64,000 nt of DNA from Ww85 sp963745765 (GTDB lineage: Bacteria > Desulfobacterota > Desulfobulbia > Desulfobulbales > Desulfocapsaceae), in assembly GCA_963745765.1 (NCBI GenBank), contig CAVUYQ010000016.1, positions 186,001 to 250,000 on the forward strand. Direction: 5' to 3'. Under the pieces are notes generated by a model that saw nothing but the letters and a program-made list of their open reading frames with translations, was not told the origin of the DNA and did not search any database. Position 1 is the first letter of the stretch; every line of letters starts with the position of its first letter. The position numbers were made by a program, and so were the translations under genes. Shown piece by piece: positions 54,436 through 63,475 of this stretch.

Positions 54436-56850
54436 TACTTAGGCCGGGCCACTCCCCGTTCTCCAGAATTTTCTGCAGAAGGTAGAGACTTGCCTGTTTA
54501 TCAATGGGGCGATTGCCCGAACCGCATTTCGGCGAATGAACACATGATGGACATCCGCTTTCACACAGGCAGTTCCTTATGGTTTTTTCAGTTTGCAGAA
54601 GAAGGTTTTTTATAAGCCCGTAGGCTTCTGAGGCTAACCCGGCACCACCGGCATAACCGTCGTAAATAAAGATTGACGCATGTCCGGTCTCCTCGTGATA
54701 GGGACAGGAAATACCGCCGATATCATTACGGTCGCAGAGAATCAACAGAGGAAACATGGCGATCATTGCGTGTTCAAGCGCATGGATGGCGCCCATGAAA
54801 TGCATTTGCTTATCTTCTATCTGCCTGCGTTGCGTCTCCTGGATATCTATCCATAACCCTTCCGTTTCCATCACCTGTTCCGGAAGATCAAGCGTTGCTG
54901 TGGATATGACCTTGTTGGTAAAGTTATTTATTTTCTGAAAACCGGTGACCTTCTCGGTAACCCTGAGTTCTCCCCAGGAGACCGTACATCCTTGTACCGT
55001 TTTGACGTCGTAGCGCTGCAGGATTTCTGTGTGCTTGGTCGTTGTCGGTCTCGTGTAGTAGGTCGGCTTGCTGTCGCTGACCAGGACTTCACGCGCATCG
55101 ATATCAAGTTTATTAACGATCAGGGGCGCAGCATGGTGCAGGTAGATGGCACCGGGGTGTGTTTCCTTCAGTGCCCGCCCGACATCAATTTCGCCTATGA
55201 TTTCTCCCCGGTCCTGATCTATGATGGAAAGATTTGTTCCGCCGCCCCGCAGGTCGACAAGCCGTTGCGGACGTTTGCGGCTGGCATACCAGTAATGCCC
55301 GTTTTTTCCTGATAAAGGATGGCCTCTTCGGTCATGGCGGTAATTTCTGCCTGTATTTCAGGCGATCCCACGAGCATCGGTTCGTTCCTGTCGAGGGGAA
55401 TCTCTGCTGCTGCACAATGGAGATGTTGGCGCGAGATGCGTGAGTTAAGCGGATTGAGCGGGGCGTTTTCAGCATCTCTTACAAAAAAATCTTCCGGTGT
55501 ACGCATGAAATGCTGGTCAAGGGCGTCTTCGGCGGCGATAAGGATGGTGGCCGATTCCCCCAGCCCCCGGCCGACACGTCCGCTTCGCTGCCAGGTTGCC
55601 ATGACGGAACCGGGATAACCGACCAGTATGCATAAGTCGAGATCGCCAATGTCAATGCCAAGTTCCAAGGCCGAGGTGGATATCACGCCGAGAAGACTGC
55701 CGGAGGCAAGATCCTTCTCGATTTTTCTTCGTTCTTCAGGCAAAAATCCGGCCCGATAGGAACTGAGCCGGGAGGCAAGATCGCCAAGCCGCGGCCTTGT
55801 CCACATGGTGATCAACTCGGTCATTTTCCGGGACTTGGTATAGACAATGGTTCGCAACCCCCGTTTGAGCGCGGCTTCAAGAAGTTGGGCCGTTGTATGA
55901 GCCGCACTGTCCCATGGGTTAATGAACAGGATGTTTTTCTTCTCGCTGGGCGCCCCGGTTGTACCGATCACCTGGACCTCTCTGCCGATCAATTTAGATC
56001 CGAGCTGCCCGGGGTTGCCGATGGTGGCGGAGAGCATGATGAACTGGGGGTTTGCCTGGTAATAAGCCGCGATTCGCTTGAGTCGCTGCAGAACCCAGGC
56101 CATGTGTGCGCCAAAAAGGCCGCGATAGGTATGGACCTCATCAATGACCACATATTTCAGATGCCGAAAAAAAAGACTCCAGCTATCATGGTACGGTAAC
56201 AGGGAGAGGTGCACCATTTCCGGGTTTGTAATGAGTACCGGGGGCGTAATCTTTCTCAGTTTTGAGCGGTCATACGATGACGTATCCCCATCATAAATCG
56301 CTGAGAATAGCTTTTTTTCAGCCCCGTATTGCAGGCATACTTCTGCCTGCAGATCTTCCAGGGCACTATGCTGATCCCTGGCAAGAGCCTTGAGTGGAAA
56401 AAGGTAGAGAGCATGGGCCTGCGGATTTTTCAGATGGTTTTCCAGAACGGGGATGTTGTAGATATGACTTTTGCCTGAGGCGGTCGGTGTTGCGACGATA
56501 ACATCCTTTCCCTGTCTGATGGCATCGATGGCCAGTGACTGGTGTGAATAGAGCCTTTCTATGCCCTGTCGGGTCAGCGCACGCATGATGCCTGGTTCAA
56601 GGGGCGACTGTAAATCACCGTATAATCGTTGGCGGGCCGGAATAATCCGGTGGCAGACGACCTGGGGTCCAAATCTTCGAGATGATTTGAGTGCCTCAAG
56701 GTATTCTCTGATATCACCGCTCTTTTCCACGTTGCTGAAATCCTTTGTTCTGCGAACTTTTTGGTATTGCCTTATGACTATTGAAAGTATATTCTCGTCT
56801 TCTACGACATATTCCTTTAACGGCTCAATTCCCGCCACATCGCCAGACAC
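54359..56850 (-). CDS. mrfA: DEAD/DEAH-type helicase with DUF1998 domain, MrfA-like (frameshifted)
   Basis: Superfamily 2 helicase resembling B. subtilis MrfA (YprA), which acts with MrfB in repair of mitomycin C damage. Motifs: ATPTASGKSH, VVIDEVHTYRG, MLSATIGNP, IDIGDLDLCI and QRSGRVGRG. The C-terminal DUF1998 part has the four-cysteine cluster CLCESGCPSCVHSPKC. The frame breaks in a run of six T (A6 on the coding strand) at 55302-55307. Adding one A gives KNGHYWYASRKRPQRLVDLRGGG and joins both parts into about 830 residues. A GTG start is assumed. Confidence 0.85.
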
Positions 56851-56890
56851 GGACAGCCCGCATTACTGACAACCAGGATATCGTGATAAA

Positions 56891-58586
56891 ATGATGACTA
56901 TAGCCACACTCGGACCAAAGGGATCAGATGCCTATCAGGCCGCAACGCAATACGAACCGCATGGCCGAACTCCTTCTTTTTAACCACATCACCGATATCA
57001 TTGCCAGCCTCAGCTCATCACGTGTACAGCGGGCAATAATCCCTGTCTATAACACGCGGGAGGGAGAGGTAAAGGAGTATTTCCGCTTGATGGAGGATTT
57101 CAATCAAGGCTACTGGATAGATAATATTGTCCTGCCGATCCATCTTTCACTCGGTGCCCTGTCCGCCTCTCAGAAGTTAAACGATGTTGAGACGATCATC
57201 GGCAGGAGTACCGTTTTCAGACAATGCGAAGAATACATCGCAACACACATGCCGCAGGCGACTCTTGTTTCCGTACATGATCTCGGTTCAGCCATTGCTG
57301 CCTTAAAAAACGCACAGTCAAACAATCATGTCCTGATAGAAACTGAAGACATTATCAATGATTTCGGCCTGGTGATGCTTGAGCGGGAACTTGCCCCATA
57401 CAATAGGACCAGGTTCGCTGTAATCGGCAGAGAGCCCCAGGCCCAGACCGGCTATGATGCCACTTCACTCATTACCCAACCCCTTCCGGACCGGGTTGGG
57501 CTGCTGGTCGATACCCTCAATGAGTTTACCCGCAGGGGTATAAATATTTTGGATCTGCGTTCCGAGAATGACATAAAAACCCAGAAACTCCAGATTTACC
57601 TCGAGGTTGAAGGCCACCGTGACAATGTTCTGCTCGCGGAGGCACTGCAGCATATAGAATCGCGCGTTGTTCAGGAAAAAAATTGTCTGAAGATTCTCGG
57701 ATCCTTTCCCCGCGTCGACATGCGCGTAAAAAAAATTCAGTCATTCGGCTTTATCGGATCGGGCGATATGAGCCGGTGGTTCGCTGAAAAGCTGGGAAAT
57801 GAGGGGTACCACACCACCATAACCGGACGTTCAACCACCCTGCGCCCCGAACAGATGATCGAACAGGTCGATGTTGTTATCATCTGCGTTCCTATCTCGG
57901 TAACGACACAAACAGTTACCAACTATGGTCATCTGCTCAAAGACGGACAGGCTCTTATCCTTCTTGCCGGCGAATCTGAAGATCCGCTTGATGCCGCACT
58001 CAAGACGACCTCCAGCGGTGTTGAGGTGATGCTCGTCCACAACCTCTGGGGTCCTCAGGCGATGACCATGAAAGACAAAAATGTCTCGGTTGTCCGCACC
58101 AATCGAAGCGGCAGCCTCTGTTCAGAATTCGAGTCCTTCCTTTACAAATACGGAGCCGAGATATATCTTGACTCAGCCGGCAAACATGACCTCCTGATGG
58201 GAGTCAGTCAAAAACTGCCGACGACGATTTCTGTTGCACTTGCCATGACCCTTGACCAGCACGCAATCGCCTCGGAAGACCTGGACAGCCACTCGACGCT
58301 CACCTCGCTCTACGGCGTTCTGGCGATGGCCCGCATCCACAACCAGAACCCGCGGACGTATGCCGAAATAATGGCTGCCAGTGGAGAAGGCAAAAAAATT
58401 ATCAGCAGTTTCATTAAAAATCTGGAGCTCATCTATCAGCTGGCGGAAGATCGGCAAATCGACGAACTGTGTGCCATAATAGAGAAAAACAAAGCTATCA
58501 TGCCGCCTGCCTTTCTCAAGACCAAGATGAGCCAGGCCCAGGCGGTTGACGCCGTTCTCAGCGATATCGGCTTCAAGGGCTACTGA
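56891..58586 (+). CDS. Fused prephenate dehydratase-ACT-prephenate dehydrogenase (frameshift near N-terminus)
   Basis: Three domains in one chain. The dehydratase begins TIATLGPKGSDAYQAA at 56894 and contains the TRF motif in NRTRFAVIG. An ACT domain follows (DRVGLLVDTLNEFTRRGINILDL). A TyrA-like dehydrogenase then begins with SFGFIGSGDMSRWFAEKL and carries a histidine in MLVHNLWGPQ that aligns with the catalytic His of LHPMFGP. An extra base at about 56953-56957 breaks the frame 20 codons in. Corrected length is about 564 residues. One protein would thus serve both phenylalanine and tyrosine branches; no chorismate mutase domain is seen. Confidence 0.82.
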
Positions 58587-58637
58587 GCGTTGACCGCACG
58601 ATGTGCCGTCTGATGATGTTATACATAAAGGAGTATT

Positions 58638-59288
58638 ATGATCATTGATTACCAATCATATTTTGACAACATTCCAAGCTGCCCCCACTGCAAAACCACC
58701 CTTTCCTGCTGTGAGGCTCCGCCTATGCATATCGGTGATGGACTCGGCTGGGGTTCGGAAATCCTCTATATCTGTCTGAACGATGAATGTCCCCTTTATA
58801 TACGGGGGTGGCAGCAGATAGAGGAAAAATACGGGCACCGGTCATCCTATCGCTATATGCGGCTGCCCAACAGCGAGGAATCAAACGTGATGATGGTGGC
58901 AAGCCCTGACGCCTTTAAGGGGAGCATCGTTGATCCTGAAGCGGTAAAGGTACAAAATAAACGCTACCAGGAGGAGAAACGGGCACTTGAGCAACTCGAC
59001 ACCTGTGTTGAAGAGAATAACCTCAAGCCTGTTCTGCACCTCATACTGGACGAAGGGTCAGCAATAAACGGCAGGAAAAAAGCCGTTGCACTGCTTGCCA
59101 GGTTAAATGATTTAACCTGCATTGATCCCATCAGGAACCATACCTTCCGGGACCCGTCGCTTGAGTCCGACTGTAATATGGCCATTGCGCAGATTCTTAA
59201 GGCAAATTACAAAAAGGAATGTCCGTTCTGCATGGAGCTTATCAAGGCCAAGGCGCAAATCTGCATGCATTGCGGAAAGGAAGTCTGA
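58638..59288 (+). CDS. Zinc-ribbon protein of unknown function
   Basis: A 216-residue protein. The N-terminal metal site is CPHCKTTLSCC plus CLNDECPLYIRGW, and the C-terminal one is CPFCMELIKAKAQICMHCGKEV. The middle contains a helical stretch (QNKRYQEEKRALEQLDTCVEENN). An AAGGAG site precedes the ATG by 6 bp. It lies 51 bp after the aromatic biosynthesis fusion and before tRNA-His. The double zinc-ribbon layout is visible; the function is not known to me. Confidence 0.75.
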   Translation: MIIDYQSYFDNIPSCPHCKTTLSCCEAPPMHIGDGLGWGSEILYICLNDECPLYIRGWQQIEEKYGHRSSYRYMRLPNSEESNVMMVASPDAFKGSIVDPEAVKVQNKRYQEEKRALEQLDTCVEENNLKPVLHLILDEGSAINGRKKAVALLARLNDLTCIDPIRNHTFRDPSLESDCNMAIAQILKANYKKECPFCMELIKAKAQICMHCGKEV

Positions 59289-59297
59289 TTTTAGTTC

Positions 59298-59326
59298 TTG
59301 AAAAAGTCAGCCGTTACTATTATAAG
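59298..59326 (+). promoter_or_regulatory. Sigma-70 promoter of tRNA-His
   Basis: TTGAAA (59298-59303) and TATAAG (59321-59326) are spaced by exactly 17 bp. The start site would fall near 59333, about 18 bp before the mature tRNA. Confidence 0.65.
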
Positions 59327-59351
59327 ATGCAACTCCAATCGTATCAACATG

Positions 59352-59428
59352 GTGGGTGTAGCTCAGCTGGTTAGAGCATCTGGTTGTGGCCCAGAAGGCC
59401 GGGGGTTCAAATCCCCTCACTCACCCCA
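59352..59428 (+). tRNA. tRNA-His (anticodon GTG), CCA encoded
   Basis: The cloverleaf folds cleanly. Acceptor GTGGGTG pairs with CACTCAC, and the D-arm is GCTCAGCTGGTTAGAGC. The anticodon stem TCTGG/CCAGA encloses loop TTGTGGC with anticodon GTG. The T-arm has loop TTCAAAT, and CCA is encoded. An extra G at 59351 opposite C73 supplies the G-1 identity element of histidine tRNAs. Confidence 0.97.
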
Positions 59429-59435
59429 TTATATC

Positions 59436-59473
59436 AAGCACTTATGAGCCTGTCTCATAAGTGCTTTTTTATT
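59436..59473 (+). terminator. Intrinsic terminator after tRNA-His
   Basis: AGCACTTATGAG and CTCATAAGTGCT form a perfect 12-bp stem with a 5-nt loop, followed by TTTTTATTTT. Confidence 0.9.
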
Positions 59474-59831
59474 TTAGTATCACCCCGCCGCCTATTTATC
59501 CACCACGTAGAAATTCCTTTTCACCCCCCCGTGACTGGATTCTATGGGATTTCCTCTATCCCTATATCAAGAAATTCAGGACACATGTAACCCTGAAGAG
59601 CGACGGTTTGACGGTGAACTGCCAAGGGTAGTGTTTAACTCTTGAGATCGTTAACCTGGCAGCATTTACCCATGAAACATCTCAACTCACCCGCCTAACC
59701 ATCCATTACATTACTTCTTGAAATACAGGATTATTTCTAGTAGTTACAGTAGCAGTAAAGACTATGTCGGACTTGGTTCTTTCTTTATAACACTCAAGAT
59801 TGCAGATTATACAGGGACTATATAATTACTT
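59474..59831. other. Gene-free AT-rich region before the cassette array
   Basis: About 360 bp with no frame I can support, no RNA gene and no clear promoter. It may be a non-coding or decayed cassette, because an attC-like site follows at 59859. No integrase gene is visible in the window. Confidence 0.4.
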
Positions 59832-59858
59832 GATGGCTCCCAAAAACCGGGAGCCATC
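59832..59858. other. Strong hairpin adjoining the first attC-like site
   Basis: ATGGCTCCC and GGGAGCCAT pair perfectly (extended by G-C) around the 7-nt loop AAAAACC. There is no T run. It directly abuts the attC-like inverted repeat and may end transcription of the preceding cassette. Confidence 0.5.
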
Positions 59859-59971
59859 GCCCAGGATCAGGCACGCGCCTAAAAACGAATTATGTACAAA
59901 ACTGCAAGTACTCGCCATCAACAGGATTCAGCCAGACGCATAATACGCGCTCCTGATCCTGGGCGTTATGC
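59859..59971 (+). other. Integron attC-like recombination site (first)
   Basis: GCCCAGGATCAGG (59859-59871) and CCTGATCCTGGGC (59952-59964) are exact complements and are continued by ACGCG/CGCG-type pairing. They are followed by GTTATGC (59965-59971) at the R' position. The length of about 113 bp is within the attC range. The R'' box on the left is poorly conserved, so this call leans on the matching R'' of the next site. Confidence 0.55.
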
Positions 59972-60017
59972 TAAAAAATAAATTGAATTACCATTACCAT
60001 ATAATTATATTGTAAAT

Positions 60018-60305
60018 ATGGATAAGCTAATCTTCGAATGGGATAACAAGAAAGTAACTGAAAATATTATTAAACATGGAATCTCCTTTGAAGAAGCGCA
60101 ATCTGTTTTCTTTGATGAAAAGGCCATCCAGTTTTGGGACGAAACTCATTCTGGACAAGAAGAAAGATTTTTAATGTTAGGCCTAAGCAACAAAATGCGC
60201 ATCATCCTAGTTGTTCATTGTTTTCGTGAAAATGATTCTACAATTAGGATTATATCCGCCAGAAAAGCAACCAAGAACGAAATGCGACATTACCCAGGTG
60301 GTTGA
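60018..60305 (+). CDS. brnT: BrnT family toxin
   Basis: A 95-residue ribonuclease-type toxin of the BrnT/RelE superfamily. FEWDNKKVTENIIKHGISFEEAQSVFFDEKAI, then EERFLMLGLSNKMRIILVVHCFRE and IRIISARKATKNEMRHY are the family pattern. AT-rich composition differs from the surrounding chromosome. It pairs with brnA 1 bp downstream and lies between two attC-like sites, the usual habitat of toxin-antitoxin cassettes. Confidence 0.92.
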   Translation: MDKLIFEWDNKKVTENIIKHGISFEEAQSVFFDEKAIQFWDETHSGQEERFLMLGLSNKMRIILVVHCFRENDSTIRIISARKATKNEMRHYPGG

Positions 60306-60306
60306 A

Positions 60307-60516
60307 ATGAAAAAAGAATATGATTTATCAAAAATGAAAATGAAGAAAAATCCATTTGCAAAGCAATTGAAAAAGCAAGTAACCCTAAGAATGGGTGTCG
60401 ACGTAATAGAATACTTCAAAGATATGTCCGATAAAACAGGTATTCCCTATCAAAACCTCATTAATCTGTACTTACGAGAGTGTGTGACTTCAAGACGAAA
60501 ATTATCTTTTCAATAA
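60307..60516 (+). CDS. brnA: BrnA family antitoxin
   Basis: A 69-residue antitoxin with a C-terminal ribbon-helix-helix DNA-binding part (KKQVTLRMGVDVIEYFKDMSDKTGIPYQNLINLYLREC). The ATG at 60307 directly follows the brnT stop; a longer upstream start would overlap the toxin. BrnA neutralises BrnT and represses the pair. Confidence 0.9.
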   Translation: MKKEYDLSKMKMKKNPFAKQLKKQVTLRMGVDVIEYFKDMSDKTGIPYQNLINLYLRECVTSRRKLSFQ

Positions 60517-60532
60517 ACAAATTTAATATCAA

Positions 60533-60592
60533 GCATAATCAAACGCTTCAGTTGACCGCAAAAGGCTGCGGCAACTGAGCTTACCGTTGGGC
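60533..60592 (+). other. Integron attC site (second)
   Basis: R'' GCATAAT (60533-60539), L'' GCTTCAGTTG, a short loop, L' CAACTGAGC and R' GTTGGGC (60586-60592, matching GTTRRRY) are in order. L'' has one unpaired T relative to L', the extrahelical base that orients attC recombination. R'' is complementary to TTATGC at the start of this cassette, as expected for one cassette's own ends. Confidence 0.8.
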
Positions 60593-60622
60593 CTCTCACG
60601 CTTTCAATTTAGGAGAATAGCT

Positions 60623-61537
60623 ATGCATACGATACTTGGCGCAAATGGTATTATTGCTCAAGAGCTTTCGCGAGCACTGGACGAATTTACACAGGACATT
60701 CGGCAGGTGAGCCGGACTCCTCGAAAGGTGAACCCGACCGACGAGACATTTGTCGCCGATCTATTGGACGGTCAAGCAACCGTAAATGCGGTGTCCGGTA
60801 GCGAGGTGGTCTACTTGGTAGCTGGCTTGAAGTACAACGCCGCCGTGTGGCAAGAGCAATGGCCGCGCGTGATGCGCAACGCAATCGACGCCTGCAAGCA
60901 GCATGGAGCGCGTCTTGTGTTCTTCGACAACGTTTATGCCTATGGACGAGTGGACGGCGTGATGACAGAACGCACACCATTTAACCCAATCAGCAAGAAA
61001 GGAGAGGTCAGAGCGAAGATTGCAACAATGTTGCTCGACGAAATGCGCAGCGGCAATCTACAGGCGATGATCGTGCGTTCGGCCGATTTCTACGGTCCCG
61101 GCGCAATACAAAGCTTTCCGCACGCGACTGTGTTTGATCGCCTAAAGTCTGGAAAAACACCTCAATGGATAGGCAATCCGAATACCGTACACACCTTTAC
61201 GTTTACACCAGACGCTGGTCGTGCAGTGGCTATGCTTGGTCGAGCATCGGATGCATACGGCCAGACGTGGCACCTGCCAACCACCAAGGAACCACTAACG
61301 GGAAAGGATTTCGTGGGTTTGGCATGCGACCTGGCAGGACAGCCCTTTAAGCTGCAAGTTGTACCAGGTTGGATGTTGAAACTCATGGGCATCTTTATGC
61401 CAGTGATTCGCGAAAATGAGGAAATGATGTATCAGTTTGAATATGACTATCGCTTTGACAGCAGCAAGATTGAATCCGCACTTGGCTTACAACCGACACC
61501 ATATCGTCAGGGGATCGGTGAGTCACTGAGAGCTTAA
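60623..61537 (+). CDS. NAD-dependent epimerase/dehydratase family protein (cassette-borne)
   Basis: A 304-residue extended short-chain dehydrogenase-like protein. The N-terminal HTILGANGIIAQELSRAL is a variant NAD(P)-binding GxxGxxG (GANGIIA). The active-site region FFDNVYAYGRVDG carries the YAYG pair, but the usual YxxxK is not clear. VRSADFYGPGA and HTFTFTPDAGRA follow. AGGAG precedes the ATG at 60623; an in-frame TTG lies inside the attC. It occupies its own cassette and probably modifies an unknown sugar or small molecule. Confidence 0.82.
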   Translation: MHTILGANGIIAQELSRALDEFTQDIRQVSRTPRKVNPTDETFVADLLDGQATVNAVSGSEVVYLVAGLKYNAAVWQEQWPRVMRNAIDACKQHGARLVFFDNVYAYGRVDGVMTERTPFNPISKKGEVRAKIATMLLDEMRSGNLQAMIVRSADFYGPGAIQSFPHATVFDRLKSGKTPQWIGNPNTVHTFTFTPDAGRAVAMLGRASDAYGQTWHLPTTKEPLTGKDFVGLACDLAGQPFKLQVVPGWMLKLMGIFMPVIRENEEMMYQFEYDYRFDSSKIESALGLQPTPYRQGIGESLRA

Positions 61538-61561
61538 GTGTGAACCCATGTGCAAGTCTTC

Positions 61562-61590
61562 ACCCAACAACGCCATCAACTGGAATCGAA
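61562..61590 (+). other. Truncated attC (R'' and L'' only)
   Basis: ACCCAAC (61562-61568) fits RYYYAAC and complements the cassette start TTGGGC in six positions. It is followed by AACGCCATCAACTGG, a plausible L''. No matching L' or GTTRRRY appears downstream, so the array seems to end in a broken site. Confidence 0.5.
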
Positions 61591-61718
61591 GTGCGAATGC
61601 CAGGGCAGCTACTATTGTTCCAGCAGGAATCTGTTTGATACCATCGACTATATTTCAACCATAACCGGTCAGGAAATTAACAAAAGCTACCGGCAAATAT
61701 AGCGCAAAATCATTTATT

Positions 61719-62195
61719 GTCAAAATCGAGACTATTATAGATAAAAATCAGTTCGAGCAACTGAGAAAGGTCGCCAAAGATAATCTTCTGGAACAAGCCA
61801 GATGCGAAGAGCCGGAACTTACCCCACTATATCTGGACAATAAGCAAAAAAAATAGATCGACGAGCACGCCTCTGTTCGGAATGCGTTAAAGGCTATGGA
61901 ATTAATACGAGACAACAGGTTTGATGAATATATCCGGTTCGTGGAACCCAGAGGACTAAAATCCAACCCGGATGCAATTAGAAATTGGTTCCTGTCCAGA
62001 CACAATCATTTTGCTGGTTTACATCCTTCAATTGCCTATCATTTGATTGATAAAGAAATGTATGAAAAAATCACCGCCGATAAAACAAAATTGACTATCC
62101 CATTGGTCCTGAAAAGGAAAAATCTTAAAGATACTTATATTGAAGTTCAGATGAATAAGGAGGGAGACAGATGGTTCGTTTCATACATACAATAA
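61719..62195 (+). pseudogene. Remnant open frame with in-frame TAG
   Basis: A continuous frame from at least 61719 (IVKIETIIDKNQFEQLRKVAKDNLLEQARC) runs into TAG at 61854 and continues in the same frame as IDEHASVRNALKAMELIRDNRF. It ends QMNKEGDRWFVSYIQ at 62195. An ATG at 61896 would give 99 residues. No ribosome site is clear. I do not recognise the family. The internal stop after an A8 run suggests decay. Confidence 0.45.
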
Positions 62196-62515
62196 CCCGT
62201 CAGTCGAGCGGACGTATCCAATATTTCCTGATTCCACCTTCCTAATGCAACTCTTAAGCGGCTGGAGCCAAAAAAAAAACCGTTCCAAGGGCAGTTTCTA
62301 TAAATATGTATGGCTGAGTCCCGTCAAATTTCTCGGTGAATATAGTGAGAAGAGGAACGGATCGACCCACGAATAAATAAACTCCTCGACAGCTGCGTAA
62401 CGGGAAGTTTATCTGCTTCACGGTATCCGGCCTTATCCAGCCTGTTTGCATCGCATCCAGAACAACAGGAAGACGTTACCGGCAAACAAGCTTTTGTCAT
62501 CAGTATGCTTTAGCC
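62196..62515. other. Gene-free region before the hydrolase gene
   Basis: No frame, RNA gene or repeat that I can support. An A10 run lies near 62268-62277. Confidence 0.4.
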
Positions 62516-62542
62516 TTGAATTTGCACCAATTCACCTATAAT
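62516..62542 (+). promoter_or_regulatory. Possible promoter of the hydrolase gene
   Basis: TTGAAT and a perfect TATAAT are spaced by 15 bp, somewhat short. The region lies about 80 bp before the gene. Confidence 0.35.
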
Positions 62543-62623
62543 ATAGTCTCGTAATTATTTGATAACCGACCTTATTTATGTATCAACCCGCTGTGCAACA
62601 ATAAGCTCTGGTGAGATGACTCC

Positions 62624-63472
62624 ATGACAGATACCCCTATACCAGTCTCCAAGCTTGACAGGCCGGAGATACTCAGTTCCCTCTTCTCTCCGGTAAAATT
62701 GAAACGGCCGTCGACACCAATCTCGAGCAGTGATCTTGAAATAGTTGTTTCCGCAACCGGAGTGACACTTGGCTGCAGGCTCCATGTAAACAGTCCAGAC
62801 GACCCCCTTATCATTTTTTTTCACGGGAACGGTGAAACGGTCGCCGATTACGACGATATCGGCCAGGCTTTCAACCAGGTCGGTCTTAACATCCTTATCG
62901 CCACCTATAGAGGGTACGGCTGGAGTACCGGGGAGCCAAGTGTTTCTGCCCTTTTTTCGGATAACCTGAAGATACTGGAATATATAACCGCCGATAACGG
63001 CGATTACGCGCTAAACGGTCCTCTCTTTATCATGGGAAGGTCAATTGGTTCGGCAAGTGCTATTGATCTTGTCCATCGTCGTCCGGAGCTTGTTAAAGGG
63101 CTGATCATCGATAGCGGTTTTGCGGACAGCCTGCCACTGGCTAAAAGACTTGGTTATGATTTGACGGGTGCTGATATAACAGAAGAAGATTGTTTTAATA
63201 ATATTCCGAAGATCAGGGAAATAAAGGTTCCTACCCTTATTTTGCATGGAGCTCGTGATCAGGTGATCCCGCTGGCGGAAGCTGAAAAGCTCCAGGCCGA
63301 AAGCGGCGCCAGGGTTAAACAGTTTCAGATCATCCCGGGAGCAGATCATAATTCACTTATTGAAATGGCCGGTCATCTGTATTTTGAAGCCATCAAAAAA
63401 TTCACCAATGAAGTCACCGGCAGAAATACCTGGCGGCAAAGGCGAAAACAGTTCAAAAACAATGCGGAGTAG
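62624..63472 (+). CDS. Alpha/beta hydrolase
   Basis: A 282-residue alpha/beta hydrolase. The oxyanion HGNGE motif is in LIIFFHGNGETVADY, the nucleophile serine in IMGRSIGSASA, the acid in LHGARDQVIPLAEA and the histidine in IPGADHNSLIEM. There is no signal peptide, so it is probably cytoplasmic. The pattern resembles the BEM46/YfhR-type group with unknown natural substrates. It is followed 3 bp later by a solute-binding lipoprotein gene. Confidence 0.88.
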   Translation: MTDTPIPVSKLDRPEILSSLFSPVKLKRPSTPISSSDLEIVVSATGVTLGCRLHVNSPDDPLIIFFHGNGETVADYDDIGQAFNQVGLNILIATYRGYGWSTGEPSVSALFSDNLKILEYITADNGDYALNGPLFIMGRSIGSASAIDLVHRRPELVKGLIIDSGFADSLPLAKRLGYDLTGADITEEDCFNNIPKIREIKVPTLILHGARDQVIPLAEAEKLQAESGARVKQFQIIPGADHNSLIEMAGHLYFEAIKKFTNEVTGRNTWRQRRKQFKNNAE

Positions 63473-63475
63473 GCT

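Noticed and set aside
59693..59699. GCCTAAC as another attC R'' box
   Set aside because: It fits RYYYAAC, but no L''/L' pair or GTTRRRY follows at a suitable distance.
61854..61856. TAG read as pyrrolysine
   Set aside because: No pyl genes or methylamine methyltransferase context are in the window, and the surrounding frame looks decayed.
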